Source: Bradyrhizobium sp. LHD-71 (lineage in GTDB: Bacteria; Pseudomonadota; Alphaproteobacteria; Rhizobiales; Xanthobacteraceae). Taken from it: a DNA stretch of 62,811 nucleotides. Below, one piece after another: positions 25,429-34,252 of this stretch (the stretch's first letter is position 1; each line of letters begins with the position of its first letter). The position numbers and the translations under genes are program-made. The stretch is from assembly GCF_031157255.1 (NCBI RefSeq), contig NZ_JAVIFX010000039.1, positions 1 to 62,811 of the forward strand. The letters run 5' to 3'. Under the pieces are notes generated by a model. The model was not told where the DNA came from. It saw only the letters and a program-made list of their open reading frames with translations, and ran no database searches.

Positions 25429-26685
25429 ATGATTGCGCCAGCATTCAGGTTAGCGCCGATGTTGTGTGTCGGCGTGTTGCTAAACCTCGGAACAGCGTTC
25501 GCTACGCGCGCCGACGTCATCATCGACTGGAACGCAAAGGCCGAAGCGATCGCAGTCGACAAGCGGATGCTGCCGCCCGCGAACGCGCGCGGGATGGCCA
25601 TTATGCATGTCGCCATGTTCGAAGCCGTGAACGCCATCGAGCGGCGGTATTCCACCTACCGGCTCAGCCTAACCGCCGATCGTAATGCGTCGAAAGACGC
25701 GGCTGCCGCGGCCGCGGCCTACGCCGTGTTGGTGGCTCTTCATCCCGAGCAGGAGAAATCGCTGACCGCGCATCTCGTGGCTGCGCTCCAGCAAATCCCC
25801 GAGGCGGAAACCAAGGCAAGTGCGATCGCACTCGGCACGAAGGCCGCAACGGAGATCCTCGCATGGCGCGCCAACGACGGCGCAAATGCGGTGGAGGGAT
25901 ATCGTCCGCACACCACGGCGGGACTCTATGTCCCGACCGTGATTCCGGTCAGTTCGACCTACGGTCGCGTCGTGCCGTGGGCGATGAGCTCGGGATCGCA
26001 GTTCCGGCCGCTGCCGCCGCCGTCGTTGACGTCCGCGAAGTGGGCGAGGGACGTCAACGAGGTCAGGGAGTTCGGCGTTCGTGCTAACTCAAAGCGTAGT
26101 GCCGAGCAGACGGATGTCGCCCGCTTCTGGTTCGTCACTGGTCCGCAAGCGTGGAATCCGATCGTGCGGCAGCTTGCTGCGATGAGGAAGCTCGATGTCG
26201 TCGACAGCGCGAGACTGTTTGCACTGGTGGCGATTGCAACGGATGACGCGTTCATCGCCGTGTTCGATGCAAAGTATCATTATAACTTCTGGCGACCGAT
26301 CACTGCTATCCGCAATGCCGACCTAGGCAACAATCCCGGTACACCGCGCGATGGCGCGTGGCTGCCACTCGGCGATACGCCGATGCATCCGGAATATCCT
26401 TGCGCTCATTGCATCACGACGATGGCCGCCGCTGCTGTGTTGCAGACGGCTTTTGGTAACGATATCCCGGAAGTATCGATGACAAGCCCGACAGCGCCTG
26501 GCGTTACGCGGCGGTGGACGCGCCTGCAGGATTACGCCGACGAGGTGGCAATCGCGCGCATCTACGCAGGCTTCCATTACCGCTTCTCGAACGGAGCGGC
26601 GCAGGACATGGGACGCGACATCGCCAAGCTCGTCATCCGGACGAAACTGCAACGATTGAGCGCATCGGTGACACCTAAGCGCTGA
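25429..26685 (+). CDS. Vanadium-dependent haloperoxidase/PAP2-type protein, exported
   Basis: 418 residues with a Sec signal (about 1-28, cleavage near ATRA). The vanadate/phosphate site of the PAP2-haloperoxidase superfamily is visible as FWRPITAIRNAD, HPEYPCAHC (Cys325, His327) and ARIYAGFHYRFSNGAAQDMG (His383). The usual Ser of the PSxH element is Cys here. Enzymes of this fold oxidise halide with peroxide or act as acid phosphatases, and sequence alone does not separate them. GAGGA precedes the ATG at 25429. It is the last gene of the operon, facing the PQQ dehydrogenase gene. Confidence 0.85.
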   Translation: MIAPAFRLAPMLCVGVLLNLGTAFATRADVIIDWNAKAEAIAVDKRMLPPANARGMAIMHVAMFEAVNAIERRYSTYRLSLTADRNASKDAAAAAAAYAVLVALHPEQEKSLTAHLVAALQQIPEAETKASAIALGTKAATEILAWRANDGANAVEGYRPHTTAGLYVPTVIPVSSTYGRVVPWAMSSGSQFRPLPPPSLTSAKWARDVNEVREFGVRANSKRSAEQTDVARFWFVTGPQAWNPIVRQLAAMRKLDVVDSARLFALVAIATDDAFIAVFDAKYHYNFWRPITAIRNADLGNNPGTPRDGAWLPLGDTPMHPEYPCAHCITTMAAAAVLQTAFGNDIPEVSMTSPTAPGVTRRWTRLQDYADEVAIARIYAGFHYRFSNGAAQDMGRDIAKLVIRTKLQRLSASVTPKR

Positions 26686-26751
26686 TCGCATTCACCGTTC
26701 GACGTGACAGGTTTCTCACTGGAATGCGTTGCCGTCAGAAACCGACGCGAC

Positions 26752-28263
26752 CTATTGCTCCTGCTCTGGCGTCTGTCCCAGTCTTGGCCCTGGCGGCAGC
26801 ACGGCCGGAGCAATGTCCATCTGCGGCGGACTGGTATTGCGCGGCGCTACCGCGCCCCGTCGGCCGCTTCCGGTGGTGCCGACGGTGGTCTGGTCCGTGC
26901 CGACTGGCTCCGGCGTCGTGGAGCCATCTGCCGCAGCTACGCGCCAGACCGTGTCGCCGGAATCATCAGCAATGAGTAGCGCGCCGGTACCGTCGATCCC
27001 TACACCGACCGGTCGGCCGCGCGCCTGATCGCCTTCGAGGAAGCCGGTCACCACATCGCGTGCCTTGCCGGCGGGAGAGCCGTTCTCGAAGGGAATGTAG
27101 ACGACCTTGTAACCGGTGAACGAGCTGCGGTTCCAGCTGCCGTGTTGTCCCACGAAAGCCCCGTTCCGATATGCCTCCGGAAGAGCCGAGTTCAGCGCGA
27201 AGGTCATTCCGAGCGCGGCGACGTGGCTTCCAAGCGCGTAATCGGGAGCGATCGTCTGTTGGACCATGTCTGGCCGCGGCGGGTGCACACGCGCATCGAC
27301 ATGGTTGCCGTAGTAGCTCCAGGGCCAGCCGTAGAACGCGCCTTCCTTGACTGACGTCATGTAGTCGGGGACCAGGTTGGGGCCGAGTTCGTCGCGCTCG
27401 TTCACCACCGCCCAGAGTTCGCCCGTCTGCGGATGAACGGTCAGGCCATTGGGATTGCGCAGGCCGGAAGCGTAGACTCGGCTTGCGCCGGTCTGTCGGT
27501 CCACCTGCCAGATCGCTGCGCGTCCCTTTTCGGCCTCGAGCCCTCGCTCCGCGATGTTGGAGTTGGAGCCGACCGATGCGTAAAGAAAACGTCTGTCCGG
27601 AGAGAGCGCGAGATCCTTGGTCCAGTGATGGTTGATGGGGCCGCCGGGCAATGGCGTGAGCACATGGGGCTGCGCGGCAATCCTGGTGTCGCCTAGCCGG
27701 TAGGGGTAGGCCAGGATCGCATCGGCTGCGGCCACGTAGAGCGTATCGTCGGACCAGGCGACGCCGAACGGTGAAGTGAGGTCGGTCAGCAGGTCATGGC
27801 GCTCGTCCACCGTGCCGTCGCGATTGGTGTCGCGCAGAAGCGTAATGAGATTGCTCTTCTTCGACCCGCCATCGCCGCCCTGGGCGTATGACATGATCCA
27901 GCCGCGAATGAGATCCTTGGGGCGCGAGACTGGCTTGCCCGGCGGCGTGCGCGACTGAACGACGAGCACGTCTCCGTTCGGCAGGGTGTGCACGGTGCGC
28001 GGATGAGCCAGATCGCGCGCGTAGGCGGATATCTTGAGCCCGTCCGGGACAGATGGCGTCTGGCCCTCTTTCCAGCCGACGACCTCGGCCACCTCCAGGT
28101 CGGGGACCAATGAACTGATCGGCGCCGGCAGGACCGGATCCGGTCCGACCTGTTGGGAAACATCGAAATCCGACCCGCTCTCTCTGCATGCTGCAAGCGC
28201 GACCAGACAAAGAAGGCTGCCGGCGGCGGCGGTGGCGCGCCGCAATCTAAAACACTTGGTCAT
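26752..28263 (-). CDS. PQQ-dependent sugar dehydrogenase lipoprotein (sorbosone dehydrogenase type)
   Basis: 503 residues with a lipoprotein signal (LCLVALAAC, Cys at about residue 26), so anchored in the periplasm. The body is a beta-propeller of the soluble glucose/L-sorbosone dehydrogenase family: SAYARDLAHPRTVHTLPNGDVLVV, TSPFGVAWSDDTLYVAAADAI, HWTKDLALSPDRRFLYASVGS, ASGLRNPNGLTVHPQTGELWAVVNERDELG, ADDSGDTVWRV. It oxidises sugars or aldoses and passes electrons to cytochromes or quinone. It overlaps the DUF2231 gene upstream by 17 bases. The Pro-rich tail is probably disordered. Next to the caa3 oxidase genes it suggests a periplasmic oxidation chain. Confidence 0.9.
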   Translation of the reverse strand: MTKCFRLRRATAAAGSLLCLVALAACRESGSDFDVSQQVGPDPVLPAPISSLVPDLEVAEVVGWKEGQTPSVPDGLKISAYARDLAHPRTVHTLPNGDVLVVQSRTPPGKPVSRPKDLIRGWIMSYAQGGDGGSKKSNLITLLRDTNRDGTVDERHDLLTDLTSPFGVAWSDDTLYVAAADAILAYPYRLGDTRIAAQPHVLTPLPGGPINHHWTKDLALSPDRRFLYASVGSNSNIAERGLEAEKGRAAIWQVDRQTGASRVYASGLRNPNGLTVHPQTGELWAVVNERDELGPNLVPDYMTSVKEGAFYGWPWSYYGNHVDARVHPPRPDMVQQTIAPDYALGSHVAALGMTFALNSALPEAYRNGAFVGQHGSWNRSSFTGYKVVYIPFENGSPAGKARDVVTGFLEGDQARGRPVGVGIDGTGALLIADDSGDTVWRVAAADGSTTPEPVGTDQTTVGTTGSGRRGAVAPRNTSPPQMDIAPAVLPPGPRLGQTPEQEQ

Positions 28264-28714
28264 TTCGGCTTACTCCCACGCCATGCCGGTAAACCAGCGA
28301 GCGTCCCAGCCAATCATTGACGATGATCGCGATGACAGTCAGCGCTGAGAGGATCAGGCCCCAGGGCACGACGGCGGGCCAGCCGTCGGCGGCATGCACG
28401 AAGCTGTTGAGCAAGGCCAGCGCGAGCACGACCACGCCGCCAAGGGCATGCGGCCACGCAGGCGCTGGCGCTCGCACGGTCGAGCGCGAGAAGAAGAAAT
28501 CAATGAATCCCGCGATCAGCGCGAATGCGCCGAACACAAGCCCGGCAAACAGCAGCCAGGACGAGAACTCCTGCCACATGAGGTGCGACGTTTGCCAATA
28601 TGCGATGTCAGTCAGCAGCGCCAGTGTGAAGCAGACGTTCGGAAACTGCGCGAGCATCGAGTGGATCGGCTGCCCGGCGACCGCGGCAGCCACGGGTGTC
28701 TCAACCTGGGCCAT
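28247..28714 (-). CDS. DUF2231 membrane protein
   Basis: 155 residues with four predicted transmembrane helices (about 25-42, 50-70, 88-106, 115-135) and the N-terminal GQPIHSMLAQFP element of DUF2231 proteins. These small membrane proteins often neighbour dehydrogenases and cytochromes and may anchor or relay electrons (inference). The gene overlaps the downstream sugar dehydrogenase by 17 bases, so the two are translationally coupled. Confidence 0.85.
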   Translation of the reverse strand: MAQVETPVAAAVAGQPIHSMLAQFPNVCFTLALLTDIAYWQTSHLMWQEFSSWLLFAGLVFGAFALIAGFIDFFFSRSTVRAPAPAWPHALGGVVVLALALLNSFVHAADGWPAVVPWGLILSALTVIAIIVNDWLGRSLVYRHGVGVSRNDQVF

Positions 28715-28904
28715 TTGTCACGTCCGATTACCGCTTGCTCGAAACTTATCGAATAGCGGGCGACCGTATTTGTTCCTCCGGGGGCATCCAGGGTGCCTCG
28801 GCGTCGACGTGGAACTGGAACATCCGGTCATGCGAGACATTTCTTGATTGCCAAAAAGGCTGGTCGACGGTCTGTCGGCGGCTCCCAGACGAAGGGTATT
28901 GCCG

Positions 28905-29762
28905 GTGAGCGATCCTGCAATCGCGCTCGCTCCTCTCTGGTCACTCTGTCTTGCGTCCGGGCCAACCTTGTCGCCGGACAGGGCCTGGTCGGCGTGGCGC
29001 CTCGCACCCGTCGTGGTCATGCCGCTGATCGCGTTCGGCGTGATCTACGCTGCAGGCAAGTTGCGGCAGGTAGCGGAATCGGCAAGGTCACGAATGCTTA
29101 GGCTCGAGGCAACCGCCGCGGCGTCAGCCGTGACCCTGCTGACAGTTGCGCTCGTCAGTCCGCTTTGTCGGCTCTCCGCTACGCTGGCGTGGGCCCATAT
29201 GGTCCAGCATCTGATCCTGGTCGCGCTGGCGCCACCGCTCATTGTTCTTGCTGCGCCTGTACGAACGATCGAAGCCGGCCTCCGTGCATACGTCGCGTGC
29301 GCCAGCCGGAAGCGGATTGAATGGAATAGGCCGCTGATTGCCACCGGCCTGTATGGCTTTCTGATCTGGTTCTGGCATGTGCCCGCCATGTACGAACTCG
29401 GCTTGATCAGCGCGAGCTGGCACGTGCTCTATATCGGGTCGCTTATTGCCGTCAGTCTCTGGTTCTGGTCCTGCGTCGTTCACGCCACGTCACCTGGCCT
29501 GGTTGCCGTAACGTTGCTGGTGACGATGGTTCACACTGGCTTGCTTGGCGCACTGCTGACGTTCGCCCCATCGCCGCTTTATCCCCTCATGGCAACGGGT
29601 GCGATGAGGTTCGGGCTGTTGCCGATCGAAGATCAGCAGTTGGCGGGACTCATCATGTGGGTGCCAATGGGCATGATCTATCTTGTGAGCGCGCTTCTCG
29701 TCATCAATCGACGATTGTTCGCGTCGACGATCGCGTCCGCTGGTGCGCGCGGCACGGACTGA
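28905..29762 (+). CDS. ctaG: CtaG-type cytochrome c oxidase assembly factor (caa3 family)
   Basis: 285 residues with about seven hydrophobic helices. The caa3_CtaG pattern is seen in LSATLAWAHMVQHLILVALAPPLIVLAAP, WFWHVPAMYE and PLMATGAMRFGLLPIEDQQLAGLIMWVPMG. Such proteins help assemble the copper centre of caa3 oxidases. This is the Bacillus-like membrane CtaG, not the periplasmic Cox11 that shares the name. The GTG at 28905 follows GAAGGG by 8 bases. It faces the oxidase operon tail by tail. Confidence 0.85.
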   Translation: MSDPAIALAPLWSLCLASGPTLSPDRAWSAWRLAPVVVMPLIAFGVIYAAGKLRQVAESARSRMLRLEATAAASAVTLLTVALVSPLCRLSATLAWAHMVQHLILVALAPPLIVLAAPVRTIEAGLRAYVACASRKRIEWNRPLIATGLYGFLIWFWHVPAMYELGLISASWHVLYIGSLIAVSLWFWSCVVHATSPGLVAVTLLVTMVHTGLLGALLTFAPSPLYPLMATGAMRFGLLPIEDQQLAGLIMWVPMGMIYLVSALLVINRRLFASTIASAGARGTD

Positions 29763-29784
29763 GCGGTAACGTCGAATTGCGTCA

Positions 29785-29856
29785 GTCCTCAATGAAATAG
29801 AAGATCACGACGCCGGCGACGACGCCGAGAAGCGCAGCGGTGCCCTTCCTTCGTCG
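29785..29856 (-). other. Short reading frame with a membrane helix but no start codon
   Basis: Directly after, and in frame with, the TAG of the 119-residue membrane protein, 23-24 codons encode three Arg, Lys, Gly and then a hydrophobic helix (ALLGVVAGVVIFYF) before a TGA. No ATG, GTG or TTG exists upstream of the helix. It could be a tiny oxidase-associated peptide with an unusual start, a readthrough tail or debris. Confidence 0.3.
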
Positions 29857-30216
29857 CTAGCCGCAGGGTGGAACCAACAACGCAGGCAAGCCGCTCCAGC
29901 CGATTGCTAAGAGCGACAGGAGCGCGACCGCTGCTGCCAGTTGGCTGAGGAAGCTGGCGGATGGTTCCTGCGTGCCGACGATGCGGCTTGGTGCTCCCAC
30001 CGCGACGACGAGCAGGGTGAGGACGGCGGCTGCGGCAAGCGCCGTGCCCAGGCCGATCGCCAGGGGAACGATGCCGAGATTGAACAAGCGTAATTCGTGA
30101 AAATTGCGGGCGCAGGCTAGCGCATTGAATATGTAGACAAAGCCGAAATGAGCAGCCCAGATCAATAGCCCACCCAGCACGAAGAGTGATTTGCGAATGA
30201 ATGCGGTCTCGCCCAT
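29857..30216 (-). CDS. Small membrane protein of the caa3 oxidase operon
   Basis: 119 residues with three hydrophobic helices (about 10-30, 45-72, 90-115). Gln/Arg-rich linkers separate them and the end is LLAIGWSGLPALLVPPCG. It starts 6 bases after the fused subunit I/III stop and clearly belongs to that operon. Its position resembles that of small oxidase subunit IV-like proteins, but no family signature is seen. Confidence 0.75.
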   Translation of the reverse strand: MGETAFIRKSLFVLGGLLIWAAHFGFVYIFNALACARNFHELRLFNLGIVPLAIGLGTALAAAAVLTLLVVAVGAPSRIVGTQEPSASFLSQLAAAVALLSLLAIGWSGLPALLVPPCG

Positions 30217-30222
30217 GCCCGC

Positions 30223-32790
30223 TCACCCTAGGATGCGCGGAAAGAGGTGAACGATCGCGAGTGTTACCAGACCCTGCGTCACGCCGTAATGCCAGAACAA
30301 CCCGGTGTTATCGAACGTGACGCGACGTTCGGCAGACAGACGGCCTGCCAGTGAACGTGCGATCGTGTAGAGTCCCATGAGCATAAGCACTGCCGCAAAG
30401 AATCCCTGCCAGGCGACAAGCGTGTACGTGATCGCGCCGTAGCTGGTTGTCGACGGCGACAGCCCGGCAGATTGCTGCGCGAGCGCCTCGATGACGACCG
30501 GCAGCGGTATGAGCAAGATGGCGGCAATGAGAGCGAGGACGGCCGGCGCAGCACTGCGGTTCGGCACGCGTGCGAGCAGTCGGCCTGCGGCGAATACAGC
30601 GGCACTGCTCAGGAGGTACAGTGCAGCCGAAATGGCCGGCCAGCGAAGATGAGGAAAACTGGCCGGCTGGCTGGGCCAAAGCTGCGGGTTCACGGTCCAG
30701 AGAAAGAAATACGAGAACAGCAGGCATGCGAACGCTGTCGCCGCGACCAGAATGAGAACGATCATCGCCCACCAGCTGTGGCTGACAGGTCCGGTGACAT
30801 AAGCGGGAAGCGTGATGCCGCCGCCAATGTCAACGGGTGGCACATCCGGACCCGGGTCGGTGTCCCAGATCCACCAGATCACGCACGCGATCGCGAGGGC
30901 GCCGCAGGCGAAGGCCGGAATATAGATCTGGATTGTCAGTCCGAAGAAGAAGGCGGCAGTAAACAGCGCTGCCAGGACGGTCGACCAGGTCGGACCGGGC
31001 ATCCGCAAGAGATATTGCGGCCGTGCGTCGATCGGACTGGTTATGATCGTCTCGCGTGTCTTGGTGGGGGCGCCGGGCAGATAGTACCGTCCCTCCTGCA
31101 CATCGCGGGCGAGGTTGGGTTGGTCCCACAGCGGTTCGCGGCTGGTGATGATAGGAATTGATCGTGTCTGATATTCTCCGGTCGGCAGCCATTCGAGCGT
31201 GCCCGCGTTCCACGGATTTGCGGCCTTTGCTCTGAATGGACGGAAGTTCTTCGCGAGGTCTATCAGAAAAACCAGAACGCCACTCGCAATCATGAACGCA
31301 CCCACGGTCGAGATCATGTTCAGCGGACCCCAACCCATCGCTGCAATGTAAGTATAGGTTCGCCGCGGCATGCCCATCAGCCCGGTCAGGTGCATGGTGA
31401 AGAAGGTGATGTTGACGCCGATGAACATCAACCAGAATGCGATCTTGCCGAGCCGTTCGGAGAGTGGCGTGTGCGATGTCGTCGGCGCCCAGTAGTAGAA
31501 CGCCGCAAAGAGCGGAAAGACCATCCCGCCGATCAGTACATAGTGGAAGTGTGCGACGATGAAATAGGTGTCGTGAGCCTGCCAGTCGAACGGTGCCATC
31601 GCGACCATGACGCCGGTCAATCCGCCCATTGTGAAGATGAACAGGAAGCCGAGAACGAAATAGGAGGGCGTCTTCCATTGCAACGTGCCGGATGCGAACG
31701 TCGCGATCCACGCAAAGACCTGAATTCCGCTTGGAACGGATACGGCCATGCTGGCGGCCGAGAAGAAGCTGACCGAGAGGGCCGGAAGGCCGGTCGTGAA
31801 CATGTGGTGGACCCACAGTCCGAATGACAGGAAGCCCGTACCGATGATCGCCAGCACCACCAGCCGGTAAGCTACGAGCGGCGTCTGCGCCATTGCCGGC
31901 ACGATCATCGAGACCATGCCCGCTGCAGGCAGGAAGATGATGTAGACCTCGGGATGGCCGAAAAACCAGAACAGATGCTGCCAGAGCAGTGGATCGCCGC
32001 CCTTCTCGGCGAGGAAGAACGGCCAGTGGAAGGCCCGCTCGAGCTCGAGCAGCACGGTTGCCACGATGATGGCCGGAAAAGCGAAAACGATCATCAGCGC
32101 GAAGATCAACATCGCCCAGGAGTAAACCGGCAGCTTGTCCAGGGACTGTCCGGGAGCGCGGGTCTTGAGAACTCCGACAATGATCTCGATCGCGCCGGCG
32201 ATGGCCGAGATTTCAATGAAGCCGATGCCCAGCAGCCAGAAGTCGGCGTTGATGCCTGACGAGAACGTATAGCTTGTCAGCGGCGGATACATGAACCATC
32301 CGCCGTCCGGGGCGAGACCGAAGAAGAGACTGCAAAAGAACGCAAGGCCGCCGATGAAGTACGCCCAGAACGCGTAGGCGGAGAGGCGAGGGAACGGTAG
32401 ATCGCGCGCGGCCTGCAGGCTGGGAAGGAGGTAGACGCCCATGGCTTCGACGGCCGGCACGGCGAACAGAAACATCATCAGCGTGCCGTGCATCGTGAAC
32501 AGCTGATTGTAGAGTGCATGGCCGATCAGCCGGCTCTCGGGCATGGCGAGTTGCGCGCGCATCAGAAGCGCTAGAATTCCTGCCAGCACGAAGAACAGTA
32601 CCGAAGCGCCGACATACCAGACGCCGACATAGATATTGTTGACCGCAGAGACGATATGGAAGCCACGCGGCGGCGACCAGATCCGCTCGAGTTCATCAAG
32701 CTCGCCTTCGGGACGCGGAAGCGTGTTTGGCAGATCGCCCTTCGCGATCGGCTTTTCCGTCCGCGCGTCGTCTTGTGCGTTCGTCGTCAC
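30223..32790 (-). CDS. Cytochrome c oxidase subunit I-III fusion (caa3 type)
   Basis: 855 residues. The first ~550 are haem-copper oxidase subunit I: haem and copper ligands in TMHGTLMMFL, WFFGHPEVYIIFLP (the A-family Glu is present), LWVHHMFTTGLP and AHFHYVLIGG. In the K-channel segment, SVPSGIQVFAW, Gln357 stands where Lys is usual. From about 630 a subunit III-like part follows with roughly seven helices (MPGPTWSTVLAALFTAAF onward). GTG at 32790 overlaps the subunit II stop in a GTGA junction, with GAGGG upstream. It reduces oxygen in the cytoplasmic membrane. Confidence 0.93.
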   Translation of the reverse strand: MTTNAQDDARTEKPIAKGDLPNTLPRPEGELDELERIWSPPRGFHIVSAVNNIYVGVWYVGASVLFFVLAGILALLMRAQLAMPESRLIGHALYNQLFTMHGTLMMFLFAVPAVEAMGVYLLPSLQAARDLPFPRLSAYAFWAYFIGGLAFFCSLFFGLAPDGGWFMYPPLTSYTFSSGINADFWLLGIGFIEISAIAGAIEIIVGVLKTRAPGQSLDKLPVYSWAMLIFALMIVFAFPAIIVATVLLELERAFHWPFFLAEKGGDPLLWQHLFWFFGHPEVYIIFLPAAGMVSMIVPAMAQTPLVAYRLVVLAIIGTGFLSFGLWVHHMFTTGLPALSVSFFSAASMAVSVPSGIQVFAWIATFASGTLQWKTPSYFVLGFLFIFTMGGLTGVMVAMAPFDWQAHDTYFIVAHFHYVLIGGMVFPLFAAFYYWAPTTSHTPLSERLGKIAFWLMFIGVNITFFTMHLTGLMGMPRRTYTYIAAMGWGPLNMISTVGAFMIASGVLVFLIDLAKNFRPFRAKAANPWNAGTLEWLPTGEYQTRSIPIITSREPLWDQPNLARDVQEGRYYLPGAPTKTRETIITSPIDARPQYLLRMPGPTWSTVLAALFTAAFFFGLTIQIYIPAFACGALAIACVIWWIWDTDPGPDVPPVDIGGGITLPAYVTGPVSHSWWAMIVLILVAATAFACLLFSYFFLWTVNPQLWPSQPASFPHLRWPAISAALYLLSSAAVFAAGRLLARVPNRSAAPAVLALIAAILLIPLPVVIEALAQQSAGLSPSTTSYGAITYTLVAWQGFFAAVLMLMGLYTIARSLAGRLSAERRVTFDNTGLFWHYGVTQGLVTLAIVHLFPRILG

Positions 32791-33812
32791 TTCAAACCCT
32801 CGAGATAGGCGGCAACGGCGCGGAGATCTTCTCCCCGCAAGTTGACGAACGAGGGCATCAGATTGCCGGGTTTCAGATGCTGCGATGAGACGATCCAGCC
32901 TGCTATCGTACCGGCGTTGTTGGGGAAGCTTCCTGCGGCTACGGAGCGGCGGCCGCCGAAATGAGTGAGATCGGGACCGATCAGGCCGGAAGCCGCGGTG
33001 CCGCGTATCGTGTGGCAGGCGCCGCATCCTGCCGCGATGAACAGCTCCTTGCCCTTGGTCCCGAGTGCAGTGGCCGGTTCGCTCGCCGGCATCTCGTGAT
33101 TTTCCAGCCAGGTCCGGAAGCGATCAGGCTCCATTGCGACAACGTAGAAGGCCATCAACGCATGCTGCGCGCCGCAGTATTCGGCGCACTGGCCGCGGTA
33201 GATACCGGGTCGCGCCGCCGAGAACTGATACCGATTGATGCGACCGGGAATCATGTCGAGCTTTCCAGCCAGACTCGGCACCCAGAACGAATGGATCACG
33301 TCGCTGGTCTTCAGGATGAACTCGACCGGGACACCGGTAGGAATGGCGATCTCGTTTGCGGTGACGAACTGGTGCGCACCGTCTGCTCCAAGGTAATGGA
33401 CCCGCCACCACCAGCGCTCGCCGACGACCTCGATGCGCAACGCCGGCTGCTCTCGTGCGGCGGAACGCGCCGTAAGGCTGAGCCCGTAGAGGAGGAGGAT
33501 CGAAAGCACGAGCACCGGCATCGCGACGCCGAACGCGATGACGAAGTGCGGATTCGTCATCCATGTCCGCCGTCCGCCAAAGATTGCGTAGGCGGTGAAG
33601 CCGACAACCAGCAACAGGATTGCCGCGGCGCCGGCAAACATCACCCAGCTCAGGGTGCCGATCGCGTTGCCGGTCGGCCCCGCCGTAACCAGTATGGACT
33701 GGATCCACATGAGTGCCGGCCTGCTGCCGTGACTCTCGTCAGGCAATATCCAGGCACATCCGGAGAGCGTAGCGCCGGCCGCGATGATCGTGAGGGCGGT
33801 GATCGCTCTCAT
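32787..33812 (-). CDS. Cytochrome c oxidase subunit II with haem c domain
   Basis: 341 residues. The lipobox LSGC lies at about residues 16-19 and is followed by two transmembrane helices (about 55-75 and 90-112). The CuA cupredoxin domain holds GERWWWRVHYLG, SDVIHSFWVPSLAGK and CAEYCGAQHALM. A C-terminal class I cytochrome c domain has CGACH and a later Met (GNLMPSF). This makes the enzyme caa3-type, taking electrons into its own haem c. ATG and the upstream gene's TGA share ATGA. It lies between the cytochrome c lipoprotein and the subunit I-III gene. Confidence 0.93.
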   Translation of the reverse strand: MRAITALTIIAAGATLSGCAWILPDESHGSRPALMWIQSILVTAGPTGNAIGTLSWVMFAGAAAILLLVVGFTAYAIFGGRRTWMTNPHFVIAFGVAMPVLVLSILLLYGLSLTARSAAREQPALRIEVVGERWWWRVHYLGADGAHQFVTANEIAIPTGVPVEFILKTSDVIHSFWVPSLAGKLDMIPGRINRYQFSAARPGIYRGQCAEYCGAQHALMAFYVVAMEPDRFRTWLENHEMPASEPATALGTKGKELFIAAGCGACHTIRGTAASGLIGPDLTHFGGRRSVAAGSFPNNAGTIAGWIVSSQHLKPGNLMPSFVNLRGEDLRAVAAYLEGLK

Positions 33813-34252
33813 TTCTGCAGCGTGTAAAGAAAAGCGACGATATGCGTGGCGTCGTCGTGTGAAATCGGCAGACGCGGCATGGCCGTTTGCGGCAGCAGCG
33901 ACGGCGCGTTGCTAACCCACGCGGATAGCGCCGTGGGCTCATTCGGAACAATTCCTGCGATGTAAGTTCTCCGTGCGAACGTGGTCAGTGGCGGTCCCAC
34001 AATTCCGGTTGCACCCGGAATGCCCGGAATCGTGTGGCAGACACCGCATCCCACCGCCGCGACGAGGTCTCGGCCTTTGGCCGGATCGCCATTCACGGTG
34101 CGCGGTGCATCCAAACGGTGCTGCTCTGTCGATTGCAGGGCGTCGGAGCAGCCGCTCAGGGTCACGGCCATCAGGACGCATGCGAGTGCCCCTCCGGACA
34201 CGCGATGCTCGCGCCGGCTCCTTGCTCGCACGCGGTCACCGGGCTCGTTCAC
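33809..34252 (-). CDS. Cytochrome c lipoprotein of the oxidase operon
   Basis: About 147 residues with a lipoprotein signal ending VTLSGC and a single haem c site CGVCH; GIPGATGIVGPPL follows, and AMPRLPISHDDATHIVAFLYTLQ gives the likely Met ligand. It overlaps subunit II by ATGA. The start is uncertain: GTG codons at 34252, 34231 and 34201 are all possible and none has a strong ribosome site. It is the first gene of the operon and probably the direct electron donor to subunit II. Confidence 0.85.
   Translation of the reverse strand: MNEPGDRVRARSRREHRVSGGALACVLMAVTLSGCSDALQSTEQHRLDAPRTVNGDPAKGRDLVAAVGCGVCHTIPGIPGATGIVGPPLTTFARRTYIAGIVPNEPTALSAWVSNAPSLLPQTAMPRLPISHDDATHIVAFLYTLQK

Noticed and set aside
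28905-29762. Cox11-type copper chaperone
   Set aside because: The protein is polytopic with CtaG/caa3 motifs and lacks the single helix plus periplasmic CxC domain of Cox11.
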